Assembly: GCA_003242735.1 (NCBI GenBank)
Contig: QGVH01000004.1
Coordinates: 1 to 64,000 of the forward strand
Reading direction: 5' to 3'
Source of the DNA: a bacterium
GTDB lineage: Bacteria > Gemmatimonadota > Gemmatimonadetes > Longimicrobiales > RSA9
Length of the DNA stretch: 64,000 nt
Below, piece by piece: positions 1-9,257 of the stretch. Made by a program: the position numbers and the translations under genes. Within the stretch, counting starts at the first letter, position 1. Each line of letters begins with the position of its first letter. The notes beneath the pieces were generated by a model, which was not told the origin of the DNA, ran no database searches, and worked only from the letters and a program-made list of their open reading frames with translations.

Positions 1-509
<509 letters not shown>

Positions 510-659
510 CAATAACCCCCCCTGGACTGTTTCGCTCTCGAACAGCAACGGTTGGGAAGGCCCTCACGCACCGTTCCCCGATCGAGAAGGCGCTCGCCGT
601 CCACGGCTGATAGGCGTCCCACTCCACCCACACCCTCGTTGCCAGTGCATTGAGAATGT

Positions 660-782
660 TCTGGCCGGCGGCCATGGCGCGGGGGCCACACCCGTTCCCA
701 TCCCGAACACGGTCGTTAAGCCCCGCAGCGCGGATGGTACTGCCCGGGCGACCGGGTGGGAGAGTACGTCGCCGCCGGCCTC
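660..782 (+). rRNA. rrf: 5S ribosomal RNA
   Basis: About 150 bases after the 23S end lies a 5S-like sequence. The ends pair through GGCCGGCGGC near 663-672 and GCCGCCGGCC at 771-780. The conserved CCCATCCCGAACACGG block and the GGGAGAGTA segment sit where 5S rRNA has them. I saw no tRNA in the 23S-5S spacer. Exact ends are estimated from the terminal helix. Confidence 0.93.
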
Positions 783-790
783 AATTTTTT
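747..790 (+). terminator. Possible rRNA operon terminator after 5S
   Basis: The 3' strand of the 5S terminal helix is followed at once by a run of six T at 785-790. A local alternative stem, GGCGAC with GTCGCC, lies just before it. Stem plus T-run fits an intrinsic terminator, but the stem is shared with 5S, so this is tentative. Confidence 0.4.
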
Positions 791-892
791 CCCCTCCCGA
801 TTCCGTCTTCCTGGTTCCAGCATCGGACGTAGCCGATCCGTTCCGGCCGTGACCGATCTGCCGTGTCACGACGCGGCCCGGTCGGGTGTTGC

Positions 893-920
893 TTGCCGGA
901 GGTTCGTTTCTGGCTCTAAC
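893..920 (+). promoter_or_regulatory. Candidate promoter for era, nearly leaderless
   Basis: TTGCCG (893-898) and TCTAAC (915-920) are 16 bases apart. Transcription would start at about 927-929, at or next to the era ATG (929), and there is no Shine-Dalgarno sequence before that ATG. This suggests a leaderless message. The elements are imperfect, so confidence is moderate. Confidence 0.4.
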
Positions 921-928
921 TTGGACAC

Positions 929-1876
929 ATGACTGCAGAGAACGAACAGCCGGCGTCCGGGGCCGGACAGCGCGCCGGGTACGTGGCTCTCGTCGGCCGG
1001 CCTAACGTCGGGAAATCGACGCTGCTGAACACGCTGATCGGGCAGAAGCTGAGCATCGTCACCCCGCGTGCCCAGACCACCCGCCAGGCGATCCTCGGGA
1101 TCGACACGACGGAGGACGCGCAGCTCGTCTTCGTGGATACGCCCGGGCTGCTCGAGCCCGCGTACCTCCTGCAGCACAGTATGCTGCACGCCGCCCTGGC
1201 GGCGGTGAAGGACGCGGATCTGGTCCTGCTGTTGCTCGACGCGACCCGGCCCGATGACCTTCCGCCGGCCGAGCCGCTCGAGCTCCTCCGCGCCCGGCGG
1301 GACCGGCTCTTCGTCGCGATCAACAAGATCGACATCGGCCGGCCGGAGGCGATCGAGAGGCTCGCGCAGTGGAGCGTCCGGGAGCTGGGCGTGGAGCCGC
1401 ACCGCATCTCTGCGGCGACCGGCGAAGGGGTGGGCGCGCTGCGCGCGGCGCTGGTGGACGCGCTCCCGGCGTCGCCGTTCCTCTACCCGCCCGACGAGCT
1501 GGCGACGCAACCCGTCCGGTTCTTCGTGGCGGAGCTGATCCGGGAGACGGTGTTCGAGCGCTACGAGGAGGAGGTGCCGTACAGCGTCGCGGTGACGATC
1601 GAGGAATTCCGCGAGGCCACGGACCCGGTCTACATTCGTGCCACCATCCACGTGGAGCGGGACAGCCAGAAGGCGATCCTGATCGGGCGTGGCGGCGTGG
1701 GCATCCGGGAGCTCGGGCGGAGCGCCCGGCAGAAGATCGAAGCGTTCCTCGACGCGCGGGTCTACCTCGATCTCTGGGTCAAGGTCACACCCGGCTGGCG
1801 GCGCAACGCCCCGACCCTCCGGCGACTGGGCTACGCCGTTCCCGAAACGGCCGCCCGCGACCGACGGCGCCGCTGA
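929..1876 (+). CDS. era: GTPase Era, ribosome assembly
   Basis: Era is an essential GTPase that binds the 3' end of 16S rRNA during 30S subunit maturation. This 315-residue protein has the usual order: a G domain with G1 GRPNVGKST at residues 23-31, DTPGL (G3) and NKID (G4), then a C-terminal KH domain containing GRGGVGIRELG. Length is close to the family norm of about 300. The first 17 residues are a loosely conserved tail, so a slightly later start is possible, but the candidate promoter placed right before 929 supports this ATG. A small Trm112-like gene follows 70 bases downstream. Confidence 0.96.
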   Translation: MTAENEQPASGAGQRAGYVALVGRPNVGKSTLLNTLIGQKLSIVTPRAQTTRQAILGIDTTEDAQLVFVDTPGLLEPAYLLQHSMLHAALAAVKDADLVLLLLDATRPDDLPPAEPLELLRARRDRLFVAINKIDIGRPEAIERLAQWSVRELGVEPHRISAATGEGVGALRAALVDALPASPFLYPPDELATQPVRFFVAELIRETVFERYEEEVPYSVAVTIEEFREATDPVYIRATIHVERDSQKAILIGRGGVGIRELGRSARQKIEAFLDARVYLDLWVKVTPGWRRNAPTLRRLGYAVPETAARDRRRR

Positions 1877-1946
1877 CGCACGGACCGCTGGTGCCGAACC
1901 GCTCCCGGCGGGAGGGAGCCGCGTCCACGACGACGAGCGAGGCCGC

Positions 1947-2111
1947 ATGCTCGACAAGGAACTGCTGGAGATCCTGGTCTGCCCCCAGTGCAAGGGCGAA
2001 CTCGAGTACCGCGCGGAGCCCGAGGAGCTGGTCTGTCACCACTGCCGGCTGATCTTCGAGGTGCGGGACGGCATTCCCATCATGCTGCTGGATGAAGCGA
2101 AGCCGTTCTAG
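1947..2111 (+). CDS. Trm112/YcaR-like small zinc-ribbon protein
   Basis: A 54-residue protein with two CxxC pairs, CPQC and CHHC, and the family ending GIPIMLLDEA. These features mark the Trm112/YcaR (UPF0434) family. Eukaryotic and archaeal Trm112 activates methyltransferases; the bacterial role is poorly known, so I give no specific function. It lies in the same direction as era and is probably cotranscribed. Start ATG 1947 has only a weak GAGG-type site upstream, but the protein then begins at the usual family position (MLDKELLEILVCP). Confidence 0.85.
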   Translation: MLDKELLEILVCPQCKGELEYRAEPEELVCHHCRLIFEVRDGIPIMLLDEAKPF

Positions 2112-2537
2112 GCACCACGGGCGGCGAAGGGAAGGACGGGCGCGCCGCGATTCCTGCCGTGGCGGTGCTGCGGGCGGGGCTCGCGGCGCTCGTGCAACCC
2201 GTCGGCGCGGTCCTGATGCGACCGCCCCGCGGGGGCTGGCGCGCAGAGCGCCACGCCGCCGCCGTTCGCCGGTCGTGGCGCAGCAGTCCGCTCGCGCAAC
2301 GGGGTTCCGGGCGCTGATCCATGAGAGTGACGGAGCGCTGCGCGAGCCAACGGCCGTGCTGGGTGTGATCCTTGCAAGCCACCCGGCGAGCGCGGTGGAC
2401 GGGTTGATCACCGCGAGGGTGCGCGCCGCGCACGACGGCACGCCCGGGATCCGGATCGAGAGCGGACGGCGCCCCGACGCGGACGGGCTCCTCTTCACGA
2501 TGTCGATTCGCATTCCCGCGCCCCGGAGATAGCGGCT
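2112..2537 (+). other. Interval with coding-like codon use in two frames; possible broken small gene
   Basis: No intact recognisable gene fills these 426 bases. From GTG 2159 to the stop at 2315-2317 one frame has strongly GC-rich third positions and starts with a hydrophobic stretch (VAVLRAGLAALVQPVGAVLM). From about 2290 to 2532 a different frame has the same coding look (for example ATAVLGVILASH-type hydrophobic segments) and runs directly into the rnr ribosome-binding site. This fits one gene with a frame change near 2275-2300, either a real mutation or a sequence error. An alternative is one 146-residue ORF from ATG 2092, but its first half is arginine-rich and looks like a shadow. I do not recognise the product. 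Confidence 0.3.
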
Positions 2538-4706
2538 GTGGTCTCGGCGGAACGTGTGGTGAACTACCTGCGCACGGAGGCGGGCCGCCCGCTGAAGGCG
2601 AAGGAGCTCGCGCGTGCGCTGGGCGTCGGTGCGGCGGACTACGCGGAGTTCCGCGCGCTCCTGCACCGGCTCGAGTCCGAGGGCGCGCTCTACCGCGTCC
2701 AGCGGCAGCGCTACGCGGCGCCGCAGCGCATCAACCTCGTCGTCGGACGGCTCCAGACGATCCGGAGCGGCGCGGGCTTCGTCGTGCCGGAGGATGGCGG
2801 CGCCGATCTCTTCATCCCCGCCGATGGTCTCGGCTCCGCGGTGGACGGCGACCGGGTGATCGCGCGGATCGAGAAGAAGCGGCGGGGCCAGCGGCGAGAG
2901 GGCCGCGTGATCCGCGTTCTGGAGCGCGCACGCGAGACCATCGTGGGCACGTACCACCCGGCGCGCAATTTCGGCTTCGTCACCCCTGAGGACCGGAAGC
3001 TGACGCGAGACGTCTTCGTGCCGCCGGGGTCGGAGAAGGGCGCCAGGGAGGGCGACATCGTCGTCGTCCGGGTCACGAGCTGGGGCGACGGGCACCTCGG
3101 CCCGGCGGGGGAGGTCGAACGCGTCCTGGGCGCGGCCGGGCAGCCGGGCGTGGACGTGCTGGCCGTCATCTACGGACACGAGCTGCCCATCGAGTTCCCT
3201 TCCGAGGTGATCGCCGACGCGGAGGCGCTGCGCGACCGCGGCATCACCGCTGCCGACCTCGGAGGCCGGCTCGACCTGCGCGACGAGTTGGTCTTCACCA
3301 TCGACCCGGAGGACGCCAAGGACCACGACGACGCGCTCTCCGTCAAGCGCACGGGCGAGGACGAGTGGGAGGTCGGCATCCACATCGCGGACGTGGGAGC
3401 GTACGTGAGGCCGGGGAGCGCGCTGGATGCGGAAGCGCTGCGGCGCGCCACGAGCATCTACCTCGTGGACCGCGTCATCCCGATGCTGCCGGAGGCGCTC
3501 TCCTCCGACCTCTGCTCGCTCCGGCCCGGCGAGGATCGGCTCACGGTGTCGCTCCTGATCCGGCTGGGCGAGGACGGGCGGGCGCGCGGCCACCGCATCG
3601 CGCGCAGCGTGATCCGCAGCCGTCACCGCCTGTCGTACGATGAGGCCCAGCAGGTGCTCGACGGGGTTGCGTCCATCGACCCGGAGACCGACGCGGCGCT
3701 GCGCGACCTGCTCGTGCTCAGCCGCGCACTGCGTGCGCGCCGGGAGGAGCGCGGCAGCCTGGACTTCGATCTGCCGGAGGCGCGCGTCGTCCTCAACACG
3801 CGGGGCGAGCCGACGGACATCCAGCGGGTGCTGCGTCTGGAGAGCCACCGGCTGATCGAGGACTTCATGCTGCTCGCGAACGAGACGGTCGCGGCGCGTG
3901 CCGCGCGGCGGCGGATCCCGTTCGTCTACCGCATCCACGAGCGGCCGGACGCGGACCGGATGGAGCAGCTCCGCGAGTTCGTCGCGACGCTCGGCCTGCG
4001 TCTCGGGGGAGGCAGGGCTCCGCGCCCCAAGGACCTCCAGCGGCTGCTCGAGCAGGTGCGGGGCCGGCCGGAAGAGGCCCTGGTGTCCACCGTCGTGCTC
4101 CGGTCGATGAAGCAGGCGCGCTACAGCGTGGAGAACGTGGGCCACTTCGGGCTGGCCGCGCGGCACTACGCGCACTTCACGTCACCGATCCGGCGCTACC
4201 CGGACCTGGTGGTCCAGCGGCTCGTGACGCAGGCGTTCATCGACCGGGAGCCGGTGCCCGCGGAGCTGGCGGAGACGGTGCTCCCCGGTGTGGCGCGCAT
4301 CAGCAGCGAGCGGGAGCGGGTGGCCGTGGAGGCAGAGCGCGACAGCGTCGACCTCAAGAAGGTCGAGTTCATGGAGCGGCACCTCGGCGATGTGTTCGCG
4401 GGGACCATCAGCGGCGTCACCGCGTTTGGGGCGTTCGTCCTGCTGGACGCGTTCTTCGTGGAAGGCCTGGTCCACGTCAGCTCCCTCACCGACGACTACT
4501 ACCAGTTCAGCGAGGACGCCTTCGAGCTCGTGGGCGAGCGGCGCGGCCGACGTCTCCGCCTCGGCGACCGCGTCCGGGTCCAGGTCGCGCGGGTGGACCG
4601 GGAGGAGCGGCAGATCGATTTCCTGCTGGTGGATTCGGCCGGCCCGGCCGGCGCCGGGGACCGGGGACGCAGGGCGGGGAGGCGTCGCCAGGGCCGAAAC
4701 GTTTGA
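2538..4706 (+). CDS. rnr: Ribonuclease R (RNase II/R family exoribonuclease)
   Basis: RNase R degrades structured RNA 3' to 5' with a hydrolytic Mg-dependent site. The 722-residue protein shows an N-terminal winged-helix region (about 1-75), cold-shock-type RNA-binding domains (about 75-225), the RNB catalytic domain, and a C-terminal S1 domain (about 620-705). The catalytic acid cluster is the DPEDAKDHDD segment at residues 256-265. Start GTG 2538 is preceded by GGAGA at 2525-2529. It ends in a basic tail (RRGRRAGRRRQGR), as is common in RNase R. Its stop codon overlaps the candidate promoter of the next gene. Confidence 0.95.
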   Translation: MVSAERVVNYLRTEAGRPLKAKELARALGVGAADYAEFRALLHRLESEGALYRVQRQRYAAPQRINLVVGRLQTIRSGAGFVVPEDGGADLFIPADGLGSAVDGDRVIARIEKKRRGQRREGRVIRVLERARETIVGTYHPARNFGFVTPEDRKLTRDVFVPPGSEKGAREGDIVVVRVTSWGDGHLGPAGEVERVLGAAGQPGVDVLAVIYGHELPIEFPSEVIADAEALRDRGITAADLGGRLDLRDELVFTIDPEDAKDHDDALSVKRTGEDEWEVGIHIADVGAYVRPGSALDAEALRRATSIYLVDRVIPMLPEALSSDLCSLRPGEDRLTVSLLIRLGEDGRARGHRIARSVIRSRHRLSYDEAQQVLDGVASIDPETDAALRDLLVLSRALRARREERGSLDFDLPEARVVLNTRGEPTDIQRVLRLESHRLIEDFMLLANETVAARAARRRIPFVYRIHERPDADRMEQLREFVATLGLRLGGGRAPRPKDLQRLLEQVRGRPEEALVSTVVLRSMKQARYSVENVGHFGLAARHYAHFTSPIRRYPDLVVQRLVTQAFIDREPVPAELAETVLPGVARISSERERVAVEAERDSVDLKKVEFMERHLGDVFAGTISGVTAFGAFVLLDAFFVEGLVHVSSLTDDYYQFSEDAFELVGERRGRRLRLGDRVRVQVARVDREERQIDFLLVDSAGPAGAGDRGRRAGRRRQGRNV

Positions 4707-4731
4707 CAGGCGTACCAGTTCTTGGTAACTT
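4703..4731 (+). promoter_or_regulatory. Candidate promoter for the GGDEF gene
   Basis: A perfect TTGACA (4703-4708), a 17-base spacer and TAACTT (4726-4731). The -35 overlaps the rnr stop codon (4704-4706). Predicted transcription start is about 4738, some 27 bases before ATG 4765. Confidence 0.6.
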
Positions 4732-4764
4732 CCCGGCATTCTCTCCCCGTTGCCCCCTTCCCGG

Positions 4765-5760
4765 ATGGCCATGCACTCTCGAGCGGTGTTGATCTACCAC
4801 GCGCCGGGCAACCAGGAGATGCCTGGTCCGGTGGCGGAGTTCGCACGCGAGCGTGGCCTGCGTATCCTGCCCGTCGGGACGGTCGATGAAGTGCTGACGC
4901 TCGTCAATCGGAGCTTCCCTGCCTGCATCGTGACGGGAGTTGCAGGCGCGGAGAGCGAGACGCTCTGCCGGAAGCTCAAGAGCGACGCGTTCAGCGCCAT
5001 CGTGCCCGTGATCTACCTGGCGCTGGATGGCGCCGACGACGCGGTGCTGCGCGGGCTGCGCGCCGGGGCGGACGAGGTGCTGACCGCGCGAATGGACGAG
5101 CACGAGCAGTTGCTGCGGATCCAGATGGCGCTGAACCGGGCGGACCGCGACGTGAGCGTCAATCCGACGACGCGGCTGCCGGGCACGGCACAGATCGAGC
5201 GGGACATCGCCGAGAGGTTGCGCTCCGGGGAGCTGTTCGCGGTCTGCTACGCGGACCTGGATCACTTCAAGGAGTACAACGACCGGTACGGCTACAACGA
5301 GGGAGACCGGGTGATCCTGCTGGTCTCGCGGATCCTGCGGGACCTGGTCCGGGCCCATGCGCCCACGGGCTTCGTGGGGCACATCGGGGGAGACGACTTC
5401 ATTTTCAACGTGCCGCTCGACAAGATGCGGGTCTGCTGCGAGGAGATCATCGAGGTCTTCGACGAGCTGATCCCGTATCAGTACGACGAGCAGGACCGGC
5501 GTCTCGGCTACTTCCTCGGCAAGGACCGGCGCGGGAACATTCTGAAGATCCCGCTCATGACCATCTCGATCGGGGTCGTGACGAACGAGTACCGGCGCTA
5601 CACGCACACGGCTCGCGTGAGCGAGATCGCGACCGAGATGAAGGCGTACGCGAAGTCTCTGCCGGGCTCGGTCTACGCCGTGGACCGGCGGCGGGACATC
5701 CCGGCGTCGGCCGTGGCCGTGGCGGGCGCCGCGCAGACGGAGGCGACCGAGTCGCGATGA
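4765..5760 (+). CDS. GGDEF-domain protein with degenerate receiver-like domain
   Basis: Residues 1 to about 125 look like a response-regulator receiver fold, but the strand that normally carries the phosphorylated aspartate reads FPACIVTGVAG, so phosphorylation is unlikely. Residues about 130-310 are a GGDEF domain with YADLDHFKEYND and the signature GGDDF, a tolerated variant, so diguanylate cyclase activity is possible. No RxxD inhibitory site is seen just before GGDDF. Start ATG 4765 is chosen; TTG 4750 and ATG 4771 are in the same frame. The stop overlaps the next start as ATGA. Product could be c-di-GMP or the domain could serve only as a sensor. Confidence 0.82.
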   Translation: MAMHSRAVLIYHAPGNQEMPGPVAEFARERGLRILPVGTVDEVLTLVNRSFPACIVTGVAGAESETLCRKLKSDAFSAIVPVIYLALDGADDAVLRGLRAGADEVLTARMDEHEQLLRIQMALNRADRDVSVNPTTRLPGTAQIERDIAERLRSGELFAVCYADLDHFKEYNDRYGYNEGDRVILLVSRILRDLVRAHAPTGFVGHIGGDDFIFNVPLDKMRVCCEEIIEVFDELIPYQYDEQDRRLGYFLGKDRRGNILKIPLMTISIGVVTNEYRRYTHTARVSEIATEMKAYAKSLPGSVYAVDRRRDIPASAVAVAGAAQTEATESR

Positions 5761-6452
5761 ACGTCCACTGCCCTCAATGCCGGAGCACGTACCGGGTCGA
5801 CCCTGATCGCGTCCCGCCGGGCGGCGTGCGGGCGCGGTGCAGCCGCTGTGGCTGGATCATGCCGGTGGCGCGGCCTGGCGTGGCGGCGCCCGCGGCGCAG
5901 CCCGCCGCGGGACTCGCTGCAGCGACGACCGCAGCGCCGGCCTTGCGGACGCCGCCCGATGCCGCGCCGCTCGCCGTGACCCCGGCGGAGCGCGTGGGGG
6001 CGGCGGCCGTCGCCGGGCCCGCGGCGCCTCCGTTCGCTGCCTCCCACGTCCCGGCCGAGCCGGCGCGTCCGGAGCCGTCCACGGGGCCCTCGACCCCCGT
6101 GGGGCGGGAGCTCGCCGCGGCCGCTCCGCCCGCCGGGAGCGGCGCCTCCGCCCGGCCGCCGGCCGTGGGCACGGATCGCTCCGGCGGCCTGTCCCGGCGG
6201 GCCGCGGTGACCGATCCCGACGCGCGTGCCCGGCGCATTGCCCGTGCCCTGGTCTCGGACATCGTCGTCTACAACAGGGAACGCTGCGAGCGCAGCCTGC
6301 AGGAGGGGACGCTCCGGACGGAATTCAAGGACGAGATCCTGAAGAGCTGGGAGGAGTACGTCCAGCAGGTGGGGCTCGAGATGGCGCGCTCGACGCCGTA
6401 TTTCCGGGACGCGCTGAACGAGATCCTGGCCAAGGGGCAGAAGGTCTTCTGA
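5757..6452 (+). CDS. MJ0042-type zinc-finger protein of unknown function
   Basis: The first 35 residues form a zinc ribbon with CPQC and CSRC, of the MJ0042/zinc_ribbon_5 type (CPQCxxxYRVDPDRVPPGG). Residues about 40-145 are rich in Ala, Pro and Gly and probably disordered. The last 80 residues (about 150-231) are predicted helical, with DIVVYNRERCERSLQEGTL, and look like a folded domain. The gene overlaps the GGDEF gene by four bases, so the two are probably translated together and may share a task. Proteins with this ribbon in other bacteria are often linked to gliding or signalling, but I cannot name a function. Confidence 0.8.
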   Translation: MNVHCPQCRSTYRVDPDRVPPGGVRARCSRCGWIMPVARPGVAAPAAQPAAGLAAATTAAPALRTPPDAAPLAVTPAERVGAAAVAGPAAPPFAASHVPAEPARPEPSTGPSTPVGRELAAAAPPAGSGASARPPAVGTDRSGGLSRRAAVTDPDARARRIARALVSDIVVYNRERCERSLQEGTLRTEFKDEILKSWEEYVQQVGLEMARSTPYFRDALNEILAKGQKVF

Positions 6453-6460
6453 GGGGACCG

Positions 6461-6492
6461 ACGTTGCCGGGTGGGGGCGGCAACGTTATATT
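6461..6492 (+). promoter_or_regulatory. prfB promoter candidate containing a perfect inverted repeat
   Basis: TTGCCG (6464-6469), a 17-base spacer and TATATT (6487-6492). ACGTTGCC (6461-6468) and GGCAACGT (6479-6486) form a perfect 8-base inverted repeat that covers the -35 and the spacer. It could be a repressor site. Because TATATTT follows, it could also act as a terminator hairpin for the upstream gene (8-base stem, 10-base loop). Confidence 0.5.
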
Positions 6493-6562
6493 TGCTGATG
6501 GTGATTGGACTTGGGGCCGTCCGGCTGGGCGGCCCCTCATGATTGGAGGAGGTGCGACCCGC

Positions 6563-7670
6563 ATGGCGACGGAGCTGCGAGGCAGACTGGACGACCTCAA
6601 AGAGCGCATTGAGGCGCTCGGAGGTCATCTTTGAAGTCGAACGCAAGCGAGAGCGCCTGAGCGAGCTCGAAGAGCGGATGGCGGCGCCGGGGTTCTGGGA
6701 CGACGCGGCGGCCGCACGTGAGATCGTCGGGGAGGTGAAGGAGCTCCGGAGCTGGATCGAGCCGTGGGACGAGCTGGCCAAGAAGGCCGCCGACCTGGAG
6801 GAGCTCGCGGAGCTGCTGGAGGCGGAGGAGGACGATGCGCTGGCCGAAGAGTGGGCCAGGGAGGTGGACGAGCTCGGCGCGGCCGTGGAGCGGCTTGAGG
6901 TGCGGAACATGCTCCGCGGGCCGGACGACGCCCGTGACGCGCTGCTCACGATCCACCCGGGCGCGGGCGGCACGGAGTCCCAGGACTGGGCGGAGATGCT
7001 GCTGCGGATGTACACGCGCTGGGCCGAGCGGCGCGGCTACGAGGTGGCGCTGCTGGACTACCAGGCCGGCGAAGAGGCGGGCATCAAGAGCGCGACGCTG
7101 GAGATCCGCGGCCCCCACGCATACGGGTACCTGAGGGCGGAGAAGGGTGTGCACCGCCTCGTGCGCATCTCGCCGTTCGACGCGCAGAAGCGCCGGCACA
7201 CGTCCTTCGCGAGCGTGTTCGTCTACCCGGTGGTGGACGACGAGATCGAGGTCGAGATCAACGAGAAGGACCTGCGGATCGACACGTTCCGGGCGTCCGG
7301 CGCGGGCGGCCAGCACGTCAACAAGACCAGCTCCGCGGTACGGATCACCCACATCCCGACGGGGATCGTCGTGACGTGCCAGAACGAGCGCAGCCAGCAC
7401 CAGAACAAGGCGACGGCCATGAAGATGCTGCGGGCGGCGCTTTACCAGCGGGAGCTGGAGCGGCGCGAGGCGGAGCGGCAGAAGCTGGAGGCGGAGAAGA
7501 CCGACATTTCCTGGGGCAACCAGATCCGGTCCTACGTGTTCCAGCCGTACACCATGGTGACCGACCACCGGACGGAGCTGAAGATCCCCGACGTCCAACG
7601 TGTGATGGAAGGGGATCTGGATCCGTTCATTGAGGCCTATCTGAAAGAGTTCGGGGCCCGCGCGGCCTGA
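6563..7670 (+). CDS. prfB: Peptide chain release factor 2, made by programmed +1 frameshift
   Basis: RF2 ends translation at UGA and UAA. The gene is split: frame one runs 6563-6631 (23 codons) to an in-frame TGA at 6632-6634, and the rest is read from 6633 to 7670 after skipping one base. The joined product is 368 residues, close to E. coli RF2 (365). SPF, the stop-codon-reading tripeptide of RF2, is at 203-205, and the catalytic GGQ at 248-250. Start ATG 6563 has GGAGGAGGTG upstream; ATG 6539 is also in frame but lacks such a site. lysS follows 8 bases after the stop, as prfB-lysS does in many bacteria. Confidence 0.96.
6620..6634 (+). promoter_or_regulatory. RF2 autoregulatory +1 frameshift site
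   Basis: An internal Shine-Dalgarno-like GGAGGT (6620-6625), three bases, then CTT TGA (6629-6634). This has the same spacing as the known E. coli site (AGGGGG, three bases, CUU UGA). When RF2 is scarce the ribosome slips from CTT into the +1 frame and reads GAA at 6633. Confidence 0.93.
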
Positions 7671-7678
7671 GGAGAGCG

Positions 7679-9247
7679 ATGTCGGAGCGGGAGACGGCGA
7701 GCGGAGAGGTGGGGGGCGGCCGCGAGCGGCTGAGTCAGGCGATCCGTGCGCGCTACGAGAAGCTCGATGAGCTTCGGCGGCGCGGCATTGAGCCGTTCGC
7801 GTACCGGTACGACGTCAACGCGTCCACGGCCGGAGCGCGGGCCTCGTTCGAGGCCGCCGAGCGGGAGGGGACGCTGGAGGAGGGGTTCGGGCCGGTCGTC
7901 CGGCTGGGCGGCCGGCTCGTGGCGTTGCGTGCCCATGGGAAGACCGTCTTCGCGGACCTGACGGATCGGCACGGCCGCATCCAGCTCTACTTCCGTCGAG
8001 ACGACCTGGGCGAGGAGCGGTTCGGCCTCCTCGGCCTGTTGGACCCGGGCGACTGGCTCGGTGTGGAGGGACGGCTGTTCCGGACGCGGATGGGGGAGGT
8101 GACCGTCCGGGTGGCGAGCTTCGAGTTGCTGGCCAAGTCGCTCCGCCCCCTCCCGTTCGGCAAGGAGGTGGTCGATCCGGAGACCGGCGAGAAGCAGGTC
8201 TTCGGCGGCTTCGCGGACATCGAGCAGCGCTACCGGCAGCGGTACGCGGACCTGGCGGTGCATCCCGAGGTGCGGGAGGTCTTCATCAAGCGTGCCCGGG
8301 TGATCTCCGCGATGCGCCGGTTCCTCGACGCCCGCGGCTACATCGAGGTGGAGACGCCGGTGCTGCAGCCGCTCTACGGCGGTGCCTCGGCGCGGCCGTT
8401 CATCACCCACCACCGCGCCCTGGACATGCCGCTCTACCTCCGGATCGCGGACGAGCTGTACCTCAAGCGGCTGATCGTCGGCGGGCTGGAGCGGGTCTAC
8501 GAGATCGGCAAGGACTTCCGGAACGAGGGCATCGACCGGACGCACAACCCGGAGTTCACGATGCTCGAGTTCTACCAGGCCTTCGCCGACTACGCGGACA
8601 TGATGGCGCTGGTCGAGGAGCTCATGGCCGAGCTGGTCCGGGAGGTGACCGGCGGGCCGTTGCGGCTGGTGTACCAGGGCGTCGAGCTGGACTTCACGCC
8701 GCCGTACCCCCGTGTGCCGTACTTCGAGGCGCTGCGGACCTACGGCGGCCTGGACGTGGAGTCCATGGGAGACGAGGCGCTGCGGGAGGCCGTCCGCTCC
8801 CTCGGCGGGGTGGAGGACGAAGCGGCTCTCACCCGACCGAAGCTGGTGGACGAGCTCTTCAAGCACCTCGTGGAACCCCACCTGGTGCAACCGGTATTCA
8901 TCACGGACTTTCCGCGGGAGCTGTCCCCGCTGGCGAAGCCCAAGCGCGGGAACCCGCGGCTCGTCGAGCGCTTCGAGCTGATGGTCGCTGGCCGTGAGAT
9001 CGCGAACGCGTTCAGCGAGCTGAACGACCCGATCGACCAGCGCGAGCGCTTCGAGGCACAGGTTCGGCTGCGGGAGCAGGGGGACGAGGAAGCGCAGACG
9101 TACGACGAGGACTACATCCGGGCGCTCGAGTACGGCATGCCGCCCACGGGCGGGGTCGGGATCGGCGTGGACCGGCTCGTCATGCTGTTGACCGATCAGC
9201 CGTCTATCCGCGATGTCATCCTGTTCCCCACGATGAGACCGGAATGA
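7679..9247 (+). CDS. lysS: Lysyl-tRNA synthetase, class II
   Basis: LysRS charges tRNA-Lys with lysine in the cytoplasm. The 522-residue protein has an OB-fold anticodon-binding domain (about 55-165) and the class II catalytic core. Motif 2 is seen as [18 protein letters not shown] and motif 3 as [13 protein letters not shown] near the C terminus. Length is typical (about 500). GAGGAGAG lies just before ATG 7679. The gene sits between prfB and a lipoprotein-export permease in one close-packed run. Confidence 0.97.
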   Translation: MSERETASGEVGGGRERLSQAIRARYEKLDELRRRGIEPFAYRYDVNASTAGARASFEAAEREGTLEEGFGPVVRLGGRLVALRAHGKTVFADLTDRHGRIQLYFRRDDLGEERFGLLGLLDPGDWLGVEGRLFRTRMGEVTVRVASFELLAKSLRPLPFGKEVVDPETGEKQVFGGFADIEQRYRQRYADLAVHPEVREVFIKRARVISAMRRFLDARGYIEVETPVLQPLYGGASARPFITHHRALDMPLYLRIADELYLKRLIVGGLERVYEIGKDFRNEGIDRTHNPEFTMLEFYQAFADYADMMALVEELMAELVREVTGGPLRLVYQGVELDFTPPYPRVPYFEALRTYGGLDVESMGDEALREAVRSLGGVEDEAALTRPKLVDELFKHLVEPHLVQPVFITDFPRELSPLAKPKRGNPRLVERFELMVAGREIANAFSELNDPIDQRERFEAQVRLREQGDEEAQTYDEDYIRALEYGMPPTGGVGIGVDRLVMLLTDQPSIRDVILFPTMRPE

Positions 9248-9257
9248 AGGGGCGCCC

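Noticed and set aside
510-659. Possible tRNA in the 23S-5S spacer
   Set aside because: No cloverleaf, no T-arm GGTTCGA-type box; only a short CTGTTT/GAACAG stem near 526-545.
1785-4175. Very long open frame on the - strand across era-rnr (and similar ones opposite lysS, clpC, uvrC, ccmF)
   Set aside because: At this GC content antisense frames lack stops by chance. The proteins are Arg/His/Pro/Asp-rich without motifs, while the + strand holds well-known genes.
5837-6634. A 265-residue + frame covering the zinc-finger gene and ending in the start of prfB
   Set aside because: Only its last 23 codons (from ATG 6563) are real; they are the first exon-like part of prfB before the frameshift. The rest is an out-of-frame shadow.
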